Source: JAWXBG01 sp044375415
Lineage (GTDB): Bacteria > Bacteroidota > Bacteroidia > Flavobacteriales_D > Sanyastnellaceae
Direction of reading: 5' to 3'
Length of the DNA stretch: 8,814 bases
Assembly: GCA_044375415.1 (NCBI GenBank)
Contig: JBILMS010000098.1
Location: 1-8,814 of the forward strand
The position numbers and the translations under genes are program-made. A model generated the notes under the pieces. It did not search any database and had not been told where the DNA came from. It saw nothing but the letters and a program-made list of their open reading frames with translations. Below, piece by piece: positions 1 through 6,459 of the stretch; the stretch's first letter is position 1, and every line of letters begins with the position of its first letter.

Positions 1-20
1 TTGAAAAAATAAGAATTGCC

Positions 21-150
21 AACCGCTAACAGCGGTTTGGCGTAATGGCGGGTTCAGTGCTTCGTATGACAGTTTTGTGGTAGGTTCAAGTGCAGTTCTT
101 CGATTGAACTTTTGTGCTAAAATCCGCCACTACGCCAAGCCGCAAACCGT
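21..150. repeat. Long imperfect inverted repeat of about 130 bp
   Basis: The outer arms at 37-51 and 124-138 are complementary over 15 bases with a single mismatch (left TTGGCGTAATGGCGG, right read as reverse complement TTGGCGTAGTGGCGG). Outside them, the left end carries a small hairpin (AACCGCT-AAC-AGCGGTT, 21-37) and the right end carries CGCAAACCG, which pairs with part of the left GCGGTTT. The interior holds a further short hairpin, GTTCAA at 84-89 with TTGAAC at 104-109. The folded element would be a long bulged cruciform. It ends exactly where the transposase orfB stop codon lies. It resembles intergenic repeats I associate with Bacteroidota genomes, and its size is in the range of integron attC sites, but the attC core consensus is not well matched and no integrase is in the window. 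Confidence 0.6.
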
Positions 151-1069
151 CATGTTTTGCTAAAATCATGGAGCACCAGAGTTTCTTTGATGATACCTGC
201 TTTCAGTTCCTGCTCAAACTCTACAGGACTTAGCCACCCCAATTCTTCTTGTTTTCTGTCATAGTTATACTGATGAATTAGTCTGCTCAACTCTTTCTTC
301 ATTCCATTAAGATTTTTTGATTTTACTAGTGGCATCAAATGGTGTTTGATGTATGCATTTAATTGTTCGGCATATCCATTTTCAAGGCATGTTTTGGCTC
401 TGCTCATGCGTATTCCTTTCTCTAAAGCTTCTTTCAGAAAAAGGCCGGAAAAGTATTGACCTCCACCATCGGTATGGTGTATAGTATTCTTCATATTCCG
501 CTCACCCCGACAGTCTACAACCATTTTTAAAGCCTCCAGGCATGTTCTGTTTTCATGTCGGTTGACAAACACCAGCCTACAATACGGCCACTGTATATAT
601 CCTTCAAACTGAATAAATAATACCTCGATCCTCTGTGCCGTATATAAGTAATGTCACCCACTATTACCTGATTTATCCCAGAGACGTTGAGGCCACAAAT
701 CAAGTTCCTGTAGTTCCAACTTTGCTTTGATGACGTAGTGGTGATAACCCTTACGCGAACCACAGGAAGACTTAACCCTTCTTTGGAAAGCGTTTGCTCA
801 TATTTGGTTACGCCTATGTCATAACGCTCCTTGATATCTAAATTGTAAAACAAAACCCTTGAACCAGCTCTGAAGTCCACGGAACTCCGGTATTGCTTCA
901 CCTCTTTAATTAAATCAGCGGTCATCGATAGTCGTTTTAAATCACGCCTTTGCCATTGTTCGTGTGCCTGTCTGGTAATGCCCACACGACGATAGAAGGC
1001 TTCCATATTGGGGCGATCAGGGTCTAAATTTTCTCTGAGTTTTTGTAACAGTGGGTGAACTATTTTTTT
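150..1069 (-). pseudogene. IS3-family transposase OrfB (DDE catalytic part), frameshifted
   Basis: This is the catalytic subunit of an IS3 transposase, which cuts and joins DNA ends with an RNase H-fold rve domain. The open frame begins in the A8 run at 1069 and is in the -1 frame relative to OrfA. The first ATG is at 1006, but the upstream residues (IVHPLLQKLRENLDPDRP) look like genuine OrfB sequence, which favours expression as an OrfAB fusion. The first acidic residue is in VGDITYI (about 653-655), the second in HHTDGGGQY and the glutamate in ENGYAEQLNAYIK, with 33 residues between the last two. The reading frame breaks near 536-545: one frame ends EHAWRL-stop, while the next frame continues CLEALKMVV. 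Restoring one base (GCC CTG GAG GCT) gives EHALEALKMVV, so a single-base deletion is the simplest explanation. The two halves together equal a normal OrfB of about 285-306 residues. Confidence 0.85.
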
Positions 1070-1071
1070 TC
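1060..1071 (-). promoter_or_regulatory. Programmed -1 ribosomal frameshift site between orfA and orfB
   Basis: The minus strand reads G AAA AAA AAT AG, with eight A's at 1070-1063. In the OrfA frame the codons are GAA AAA AAA TAG. Slippage of the two lysine tRNAs by one base on A AAA AAA continues as ATA GTT CAC, which is the OrfB frame. The OrfB frame is closed just upstream by TGA at 1072-1070, so the two frames overlap only at the slippery run. This arrangement is established for IS3-family elements; use in this copy is inferred. Confidence 0.75.
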
Positions 1072-1401
1072 AAAATCCTCCCCTAGCTTCGATTTGGCAA
1101 GGTCCACAAGTGTCTTTTGATAGAAAAGTTCAACCTGTTGTTTACCGATAATCTCTAGAAGACGTTTGTTGTCCTTCTCTAGTTCTTTGAGTTTGTTGAT
1201 TTCACTGGCGTTACTTACAACAATAGTTTTAGGAACCGACTTACTACCGAACCTCTTCAGCCAATGTTGCACACTATTATACCTCACTTCATAAAGCGTG
1301 CACACTTCCGAGACCGTTAATTTGCCTGCCTCAATTAGCTTAACTTGAGTTCTGCGAAAATCCTCTGTAAATCGTCTTCTGTGACGTTCATCTGTAGTCA
1401 T
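1060..1401 (-). CDS. IS3-family transposase OrfA, DNA-binding subunit
   Basis: The protein has 113 residues, a usual OrfA length. It binds the insertion-sequence ends and regulates transposition. Residues about 9-52 (RRFTEDFRRTQVKLIEAG followed by LTVSEVCTLYEVRYNSVQHWLKRF) form a helix-turn-helix of the HTH_Tnp_1 type. Residues about 69-113, rich in leucine, lysine and glutamate with heptad spacing (INKLKELEKDNKRLLEII), look like the leucine-zipper coiled coil used for multimerisation in this family. The ATG at 1401 lies 29 bases inside the element tip. The stop TAG at 1062-1060 directly follows the A8 run, so ribosomes that slip back one base there bypass it and enter orfB. This frame itself is intact. 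Confidence 0.88.
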   Translation of the reverse strand: MTTDERHRRRFTEDFRRTQVKLIEAGKLTVSEVCTLYEVRYNSVQHWLKRFGSKSVPKTIVVSNASEINKLKELEKDNKRLLEIIGKQQVELFYQKTLVDLAKSKLGEDFEKK

Positions 1402-1404
1402 AAC

Positions 1405-1430
1405 GAGTTAAATTTAGGGACTTTTCAACA
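1405..1430. repeat. Terminal end of the IS3-family element (upstream tip)
   Basis: On the minus strand the tip reads TGTTGAAAAGTCCC and continues into an AT-rich stretch ahead of the orfA ATG. On the plus strand it ends in CA at 1429-1430. TG...CA termini are the rule in IS3 elements. The partner repeat was not found with confidence, so the exact boundary rests on one end only. Confidence 0.6.
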
Positions 1431-1451
1431 GATCTGTTGTCAACCTATATC

Positions 1452-2975
1452 ATGGGAGAACATATTGTTTTGCCTTTGTTGTATCTTTTTTTAATTATTG
1501 GCATTGTATACACTTCCATCCATTACATCGTTGCAGTGCTATTGGGATGTGAGATTCAGGATGTCTTCATGCGTGTTTTATTTCCATTATTAGGCACTGC
1601 AATCTGCGTGTTTTTCTTTTTGCGTCCGAGTATAAAATTGCTGCGTTATAAAAACGATAAAGGATCTTATTTGAGGCAAATATTAGCTTTGATTACTATT
1701 GCTGTTCCGACTATGATTGGTCAGCATTACATGATTAAAGCAACAGGTAAATTGTGTACGTTCAATAGTATTCGTGAAGTCGATGTTGAGAGCAATTGCA
1801 GGTATGTTGAGGTGGATAGCTTTTACATGCACAAAAGCGAACTGGTATTAGATGAAACTTTTCAGATTTCCGGTAAACATAATGAATATGAGGATTTATA
1901 TATAAATGTGGCGTTTCCCATGCTTACGGAAGATTCTGATACTATAGGAAATTCATACGAGGTGTGGATTTGTAAACAATACCATAAGCGGGTTAGTAGC
2001 AATAACAGGGAAGATTATAAAGAAGAGATATTTGATGATTATCGGGATGAAGTGGATTCGATTCTTGAGGAGGGAAAACTGACCCCGTTTAATTACCTAG
2101 AAAAATGCTCTGTTTCGGAACATACCTTGGATTTTAGACGAATGATCGAGTCTACTGGAAAAGCTGCCCAAACTTATATCATGTTGGAGGCAAAAAACGA
2201 GGCTTTTGAGAAGCGATTAGGTAATGAATTGTGTTGGATGATTGGATCCTTTGGAATTGGATTTGTCCTTTTCTTTTTGTCCATACTTTTTCCTCCCTTT
2301 GCTCGTGACAGTCTATCCGATTTAAAAGAAAATAGGGTTGGCTCCCTGTCTGATACCTTGCACGAAGTTAGTTTTTTAGTTCCTCAAAAGGGATTTGTGA
2401 TTACTTATGTTCTTACAGCGATAAATCTTATCGTTTTTTTGATTTTAAGCCTAGCAGGACTGGGTTTTAGTCATGTGCGTAGCGGAGACCTTATCGCCTT
2501 AGGCGCCAACTTCGAACCTTTGGTCAAAGATGGAGAATGGTGGCGACTTCTTTCATCCGTGTTCTTGCATGGTGGATTTTTTCATCTTGTATCCAATCTA
2601 GTGGGCTTGGTGCTGGCCGGTGTTTCTCTCGAGCCTATCATTGGTAAATGGAAGTATTTGATCTTATATCTTTTCTCGGGGATTTTCGCTTCTTTATGCA
2701 GTATTTATTGGAATGAAGGCGTTGTATCTGTTGGCGCTTCCGGTGCCATTTTCGGTTTATATGGATTTTTGTTTGCAGGGTCGATCTTCAAAATATTTCC
2801 TGATAGATTGGATAAGACATTTCTCGTCTTGAGCTCTATAGTTATTGGCTTCAATTTATTGTTTTTATTTAAAGAAGGTATTGATCATGCCGGTCATATA
2901 GGGGGGGCTATAGCAGGTGGATTAATGGCCCTATTTTATTGGCTCGCTTTACCTTTTGATAGTACACATAAATGA
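1452..2975 (+). CDS. Rhomboid-family intramembrane serine protease with large N-terminal extension
   Basis: Rhomboids cleave transmembrane substrates inside the lipid bilayer with a Ser-His dyad. Numbered from the ATG at 1452 (507 residues), the C-terminal rhomboid domain covers about 315-500. It has EWWR in the first loop (W364, R365), the HxxxN motif HLVSN (H378, N382), the nucleophile motif GASG (S430) and the second catalytic residue in HAGHIGG (H482). All catalytic residues are present, so it should be active. Ahead of this are hydrophobic segments at about 5-31, 41-58 and 75-94, a soluble region of about 165 residues (95-260) with no motif I recognise, and another membrane segment at 261-281. 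Many bacterial rhomboids are near 200-300 residues, so the extension is large. A TTG at 1437 is also in frame, but the ATG at 1452 is preferred. The end of the upstream insertion sequence is 21 bp before this ATG, so the native promoter or first codons may have been displaced. Confidence 0.9.
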   Translation: MGEHIVLPLLYLFLIIGIVYTSIHYIVAVLLGCEIQDVFMRVLFPLLGTAICVFFFLRPSIKLLRYKNDKGSYLRQILALITIAVPTMIGQHYMIKATGKLCTFNSIREVDVESNCRYVEVDSFYMHKSELVLDETFQISGKHNEYEDLYINVAFPMLTEDSDTIGNSYEVWICKQYHKRVSSNNREDYKEEIFDDYRDEVDSILEEGKLTPFNYLEKCSVSEHTLDFRRMIESTGKAAQTYIMLEAKNEAFEKRLGNELCWMIGSFGIGFVLFFLSILFPPFARDSLSDLKENRVGSLSDTLHEVSFLVPQKGFVITYVLTAINLIVFLILSLAGLGFSHVRSGDLIALGANFEPLVKDGEWWRLLSSVFLHGGFFHLVSNLVGLVLAGVSLEPIIGKWKYLILYLFSGIFASLCSIYWNEGVVSVGASGAIFGLYGFLFAGSIFKIFPDRLDKTFLVLSSIVIGFNLLFLFKEGIDHAGHIGGAIAGGLMALFYWLALPFDSTHK

Positions 2976-3016
2976 GTAAGACTTGATCGACATCACTCTG
3001 AGATTTGAGGTAGCAT

Positions 3017-3049
3017 TTTGACGGGACTTTTTAAGCACAATAAATTTTG
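3017..3049 (+). promoter_or_regulatory. Candidate Bacteroidota-type promoter
   Basis: TTTG at 3017-3020 is followed after 20 bases by TAAATTTTG at 3041-3049. This approximates the Bacteroidota -33/-7 pattern (TTTG, then TAnnTTTG), with one extra base inside the -7 element. It lies 19 bp before the ATG at 3069, giving a short leader. The motif is degenerate and the region is AT-rich, so chance occurrence is possible. Confidence 0.4.
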
Positions 3050-3068
3050 AGATGCTCGTTTTTGAGAC

Positions 3069-3638
3069 ATGAGAAATTTCTTGACATTAAGCATTCTCGT
3101 CTTTCAAATGCATTTGTTTGGGCAATGCGATACCATTGTCACCTTCGAATTTGAAAATATCTGCAAACTTGAATACTCCGGTAACGAGGTTGACATCATT
3201 CAAAAAATCGACATAGATGATGTGCGTTTTTTTAGGTCGGCTTACTTGCTATTCAAGGAAGACTCTATTCAATTAATTGGTACATGGGATATTATCTGTC
3301 AGGACTCAACTTCAATGGAATTGATGAGAGCAGATTACATGACTAACCGACTCATAACATATCCTAGGCTAAAATTTTTCGGTGAAGATGTTGAGTACTT
3401 TGCGAATAATAAGGCTACGTATCTCTGCAGAACATCTGTCGAATTTGTGGCTAAGGATTCAGTCATCACGTTGAAATTTGGTGTTGGAACGAGTAATCTC
3501 TCGGAGCATTCATATACAGCGGTGTTTTACAATGGAACGCGACTCCTGTTGAAGAGAATAGACAATCCGCAGGTCACTCAAAGGGAGTCAGTAATACTTC
3601 AAATTTCTAGGGATGCGATGACAGAAAATAGAGATTAA
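3069..3638 (+). CDS. Secreted or periplasmic protein of unknown function
   Basis: I do not recognise this 189-residue protein. It starts with a short Sec-type signal sequence: basic MRN, a hydrophobic stretch FLTLSILVFQMHLF, then GQ at 18-19. In Bacteroidota cleavage after a Gln such as ...FGQ is common, which would leave a mature protein starting at Cys20. A lipoprotein is less likely because Gln rather than Gly, Ala or Ser precedes that Cys. The mature part alternates hydrophobic and polar residues in a beta-rich pattern and has four cysteines (20, 32, 77, 120) that could form disulfides. A GTW triplet at 71-73 recalls lipocalin-like small beta-barrels, but this is too little for assignment. 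It is 93 bp downstream of the rhomboid gene on the same strand, with a candidate promoter of its own. Confidence 0.75.
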   Translation: MRNFLTLSILVFQMHLFGQCDTIVTFEFENICKLEYSGNEVDIIQKIDIDDVRFFRSAYLLFKEDSIQLIGTWDIICQDSTSMELMRADYMTNRLITYPRLKFFGEDVEYFANNKATYLCRTSVEFVAKDSVITLKFGVGTSNLSEHSYTAVFYNGTRLLLKRIDNPQVTQRESVILQISRDAMTENRD

Positions 3639-3827
3639 GGCCAATGGATTGATCGTGGCTGCCCGGTTGCAATTCTTAAATCCATTTTATCTCTCTCTTT
3701 GAGCCGTCATCCTGCCTTGACGTTCAGTGAGCGACATCTCAAAATCGAATCAAGATCTTTCTCCTTTTTCACCCTTCGAAGCGAATTGAATTTTTGTATA
3801 AATTAGTCATGCACATCACGAAAAATA

Positions 3828-4163
3828 ATGTTCACTTCCAAACATACGTTAATGCTCTTCCTCATAGCCTCAGAACCGGGAATTAAGAGCGTCTATGATA
3901 TGGTGAGGATATTCGATCGTGCAGATTTTCCGGCTATGGTCAACGAGAGTTTGGATGCTTTGCTGAATGAGAAATTAATTGTGATTTCGAATTACTTCGA
4001 GAATGGCCATCCCATGGAATATGAAATAACTGAGAATGGCATCGCTTATCTCAAGCACAACCTCGATCCCAAGGAATTGATTCGATGTATTCAGCGTATG
4101 GAAAACCCGACTTTTTTAGAAGAGATTACTATTGCTTATTTGAAGAAGCGGGGTAGGGAATAG
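3828..4163 (+). CDS. Small putative winged-helix DNA-binding protein
   Basis: The protein has 111 residues and no signal peptide or membrane segment, so it should be cytoplasmic. Residues about 18-50 (IKSVYDMVRIFDRADFPAMV, then ESLDALLNEKLI) fit helices of a winged-helix fold ending in the recognition-helix pattern LxxLLxEKLI. Residues 51-75 (VISNYFENGHPMEYEITENG) fit a beta-hairpin wing of the kind seen in PadR, MarR and HxlR-like regulators, where YEIT(E/D)xG is typical. This is fold-level similarity by eye; target and ligand are unknown. The gene is 189 bp from the preceding gene and converges with the helicase gene, so no operon partner suggests a role. The ATG at 3828 is the first in frame with good coding character. 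Confidence 0.7.
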   Translation: MFTSKHTLMLFLIASEPGIKSVYDMVRIFDRADFPAMVNESLDALLNEKLIVISNYFENGHPMEYEITENGIAYLKHNLDPKELIRCIQRMENPTFLEEITIAYLKKRGRE

Positions 4164-4447
4164 TGAATCGAAAACGCGGACTTTTCTCGGTTCGAGCGTG
4201 AGTGATTGAAGCGGAAAGCCCGAAGCGAGGAGGCACCATGCGTGAGGACTTGAAGCGGAAAGCACGACCCCGCACGTGCACTTTATCTGAGTATTAATGT
4301 AAAGGCGGGGACACGCCAAAAAAAAGAGCTAGCAGTTATCCGAAGATCGACCATTGCCATTTTAGCACTTGGGCCTTAAGCACATTCTCGCAACACAGTT
4401 TACCCAATTGGACAAAACGCCCATTGATGCCGGTACTTTTATTGGAC
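4164..4447. other. Convergent intergenic region with GC-rich direct repeats
   Basis: Genes point into this 284 bp stretch from both sides, so transcription should terminate here, but I see no textbook hairpin followed by a T run on either strand. The left half (4164-4320) is conspicuously richer in G and C than its surroundings and contains the repeated block listed separately. GGCG-GGGACA-CGCC at 4304-4317 can form a short stem, but it is followed by A's on the plus strand and by only three T's on the minus strand. The right half (4330-4447) shows no convincing gene or motif. Confidence 0.5.
4196..4267. repeat. Pair of 28-bp direct repeats in a GC-rich block
   Basis: Copies at 4196-4223 and 4240-4267 match at 24 of 28 positions, sharing the perfect core TTGAAGCGGAAAGC followed by CCGA or ACGA; both begin GCGTGAG. 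The copy starts are 44 bp apart. Just downstream, CCCCGC (4268-4273) can pair with GCGGGG (4305-4310), enclosing an AT-rich loop. The block lies outside any credible reading frame and differs in composition from the neighbouring genes. It may be a dispersed intergenic repeat or part of a structured transcript; the sequence alone does not decide. Confidence 0.65.
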
Positions 4448-5731
4448 TTAAATGGCCGGTTTTTTGGGTCCCGAAGGATTCGGTTTTCTACGTTGAAAAT
4501 TGTTGCCGCCACCCGAATGACCACCACCGGAACGTCTACCACCTTGCAGACCGCCGCCTGAATGTCCTCCCGAGTGATTTTTATATTCGGGAACCGGCCC
4601 AAGTCTTTCAGGCACTTGTATTTTTTCTACGGGATATCCGATTAGTTTTTCAATACGCATAAATCTTCCGATGTCCGCAGGTCCGATAAAGGTTAAGGCT
4701 TCTCCTTTTCGCTGAGCACGAGCCGTACGGCCAATGCGGTGAACATAATCTTCGGCATCCCTAGGGACATCAAAGTTTACAACCATGTCGATTCCTTCCA
4801 CATCAATTCCACGACTAATTACATCCGTCGCAACCAATACGAGTGTTTTACGATTACGAAAATCAATCATCACTTTTTCGCGTTCTTTTTGATCCAGGTC
4901 GCTGCTGATCATACCCACATTCAACTTCAAACGAAGGAGTTGATTGTAAAGAGTGGTAACCATTTGTCGGCTTGAACTGAAGACAACGATACTTTGGTCT
5001 TTTCGCTCCGGATCGTTTAGTATGGAGGTAACTAGCTGGAGTTTCTGTTCATTGTAGACAACGTAGGCTCCTTGTTTGACCCCTTCTGCCGGTTTGGAAA
5101 TGGCTATGTTTATTTCAACGGGATCTTTCAGGAATGCACGAGCAATTCGCTGAATCCCATCTGCCATGGTAGCCGAAAAGAGTAGGGTTTGTCTATCTGG
5201 ATTGATGGTGCGCACAATGCGTTGTAAATCCGGTTGAAATCCCATGTCGAGCATACGATCCGCTTCATCTAAAACGAGGAAATCAAGTTTCGAAAAGTCA
5301 ACATAGCCTACGTTCATGTGCGAAATAAGTCGACCGGGCGTCGCAATTATGATATCAACGCCACTCGTAATGGCGTTTTTCTCTTGATTGAAGTCGGCAC
5401 CATCTCCACCACCGTAAATAGCTATCGACGAAGCACCGGTGAAATAGGAATAGGCCTCTACAGCTTGATCTATTTGAAGGGCTAACTCGCGTGTTGGAAC
5501 AATCACAAGTGCCTTGGTACGGGGCTCATGAGTGCGATCTATCACCATATTGAGAATAGGCAAAACAAAGGCGGCCGTTTTACCGGTGCCTGTTTGTGCG
5601 ACCCCTATGAGATCTTTTCCTTTAAGTATTAGTGGAATGGCTTGTTCCTGGATGGGAGTGGCCTCGGTGAAATTCATGCTCCGGATGCCTTCCAAAAGCT
5701 CCGCATGTAAGTTGAGCTCAGAAAATTCCAA
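4448..5731 (-). CDS. rhlE: DEAD-box ATP-dependent RNA helicase, RhlE type
   Basis: This enzyme unwinds short RNA duplexes with ATP, and RhlE-like proteins act in RNA turnover and ribosome assembly. All core motifs are seen in order in 427 residues: Q motif (ATPIQEQAIP, 24-33), motif I AQTGTGKT (45-52), Ia PTRELALQ (79-86), Ib TPGRL (131-135), II DEAD (155-158), III SAT (186-188), IV IVVFSSS (248-254), V ATDVISRGID (301-310) and VI HRIGRTAR (331-338). A low-complexity tail follows from about 386, rich in Gly, Ser and His and ending in basic residues; such tails commonly aid RNA binding. The best start is a TTG at 5731 giving (M)EFSELNLHAELLEGI, which aligns with the usual RhlE N-terminus. There is no in-frame ATG between the upstream stop (5755-5753) and Met19, and starting at Met19 would remove the upstream aromatic part of the Q motif. 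The gene symbol reflects subfamily resemblance; several paralogues are usual in Bacteroidota. Confidence 0.93.
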   Translation of the reverse strand: MEFSELNLHAELLEGIRSMNFTEATPIQEQAIPLILKGKDLIGVAQTGTGKTAAFVLPILNMVIDRTHEPRTKALVIVPTRELALQIDQAVEAYSYFTGASSIAIYGGGDGADFNQEKNAITSGVDIIIATPGRLISHMNVGYVDFSKLDFLVLDEADRMLDMGFQPDLQRIVRTINPDRQTLLFSATMADGIQRIARAFLKDPVEINIAISKPAEGVKQGAYVVYNEQKLQLVTSILNDPERKDQSIVVFSSSRQMVTTLYNQLLRLKLNVGMISSDLDQKEREKVMIDFRNRKTLVLVATDVISRGIDVEGIDMVVNFDVPRDAEDYVHRIGRTARAQRKGEALTFIGPADIGRFMRIEKLIGYPVEKIQVPERLGPVPEYKNHSGGHSGGGLQGGRRSGGGHSGGGNNFQRRKPNPSGPKKPAI

Positions 5732-6455
5732 GTCGGAGAGTATTACTATTATTCATTGTGCGAAGATAAGGAATTTTGAAAAGGCTTTATGAGTTTGGGT
5801 TTCGGGACACTTTGGACCTGTTTATTACGGAGAATTTGCCGGTATAGGAGAACCAGCCAAAAATATTGTTAGTAGGACATCGACATTCCACTATGAAAAA
5901 AAGACCTATTTAAGGAAGCTCATGAAAACCGTTCAAATTTTAAGAGTTATCTCAGAGGGAGTATTGTATTTGAAATGATAAATATCATTTGAGAATTTTT
6001 TATTCCATAAAATCAGCGTATTGATAGTCTAAATCTCGTTTGAATGAAAATTTAAAGACTTTCATATCACTTAATTAGAGAAGACCTCTTGACTCGAATT
6101 CTAATTCCATTTTGTGCGTCGAAATAGACGATTGGTGGATATTATTTGATTATTAATGGAAAAAAAATAACACTTAGTCGAATTTCGTATTACTTTTGTA
6201 ATCTGATCTATCGACGGCTTAACGGTCCATAGATCTATTAATTAACCAAGACGATTACCACTTGTCCTTGAAAACTTGTCCTGTATTACAGATTGGCACT
6301 TTTATGTGTCAACGTGTAGCGAAGTTCCTTGATATTCAGGGATGTCGTTCTCGTTATTTAATGAGTCCAAGTGGTGCAACATGGAATATCGAGCAACATT
6401 TTTCGAAGAGTTTCAAAACAATCCTTTCTAATAATTATACCAATTCTAAACCTAA
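5732..6455. other. AT-rich intergenic region between divergent genes
   Basis: This 724 bp stretch separates the starts of the helicase (minus) and the surface-protein gene (plus), so it should hold both promoters. On the minus strand TATCTTCG at 5768-5761 is one base from the TAnnTTTG -7 element, but no good -33 partner is evident. On the plus strand TACTTTTG at 6191-6198 fits the -7 pattern, again without a clear -33 box. A perfect 8-bp inverted repeat is listed separately. A plus-strand frame from 6304 (or TTG 6262) to 6459 has no recognisable family. I see no RNA gene or mobile element. Confidence 0.5.
5973..5990. promoter_or_regulatory. Palindrome with operator-like geometry
   Basis: AAATGATA and TATCATTT form a perfect 8-bp inverted repeat around a two-base centre. 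It lies in the divergent intergenic region, about 240 bp from the helicase start and 470 bp from the surface-protein start. Its size and symmetry fit a dimeric regulator site, and the ATGATA/TATCAT halves loosely recall Fur-type boxes. In AT-rich DNA such a palindrome can arise by chance. Confidence 0.3.
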
Positions 6456-6459
6456 ATGA
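6304..6459 (+). CDS. Doubtful short open reading frame
   Basis: The frame encodes 51 residues from ATG 6304, or 66 codons including the stop from TTG 6262. It has no signal peptide, membrane segment or family motif; the visible sequence includes CQRVAKFLDIQGC and SRYLMSPSGATW. The only suggestive point is that its TGA stop (6457-6459) overlaps the ATG of the next gene (6456-6458) in an ATGA arrangement typical of coupled genes. It could equally be part of the 5' untranslated leader of that gene. I consider it more likely non-coding. Confidence 0.2.
   Translation: MCQRVAKFLDIQGCRSRYLMSPSGATWNIEQHFSKSFKTILSNNYTNSKPK

Larger units (their letters stand above)
150..1430 (-). mobile_element. IS3-family insertion sequence, inactivated copy
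   Basis: Two consecutive minus-strand reading frames have the IS3 layout: a short helix-turn-helix OrfA, then a DDE-type OrfB in the -1 frame, with an A8 run at the junction. The element's 5' tip is at 1430, where the minus strand begins TGTTGAAAAGTCCC, a TG start typical of IS3 termini. The other tip is not certain. OrfB ends at 150, directly against a long inverted repeat, and no clear copy of the terminal repeat follows. The first bases of the window (TTGAAAA) match part of the terminal sequence, so the element may instead extend to or beyond position 1 and contain the inverted repeat. A target-site duplication cannot be tested without the left flank. OrfB is frameshifted, so this copy is probably not autonomous. 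Confidence 0.85.

Noticed and set aside
1..10. TTGAAAAAAT at the window start as the second terminal repeat of the IS
   Set aside because: Only seven bases match the known tip before divergence and the edge cuts the region, so it is recorded as a possibility and not called as a feature.
4116..4319. Minus-strand frame of 67 codons across the GC-rich repeats
   Set aside because: It overlaps the end of the winged-helix gene, spans repeat sequence and has no recognisable protein features.
4304..4320. Rho-independent terminator at GGCG-GGGACA-CGCC
   Set aside because: The stem is only four base pairs and the following bases are A's on the plus strand; on the minus strand just three T's follow.
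4369..4662. Open frames over the helicase 3' end, including 4369-4662 (+) and 4336-4602 (-)
   Set aside because: They overlap the strongly supported helicase frame or its Gly-rich tail and show no family features; they are shadows.
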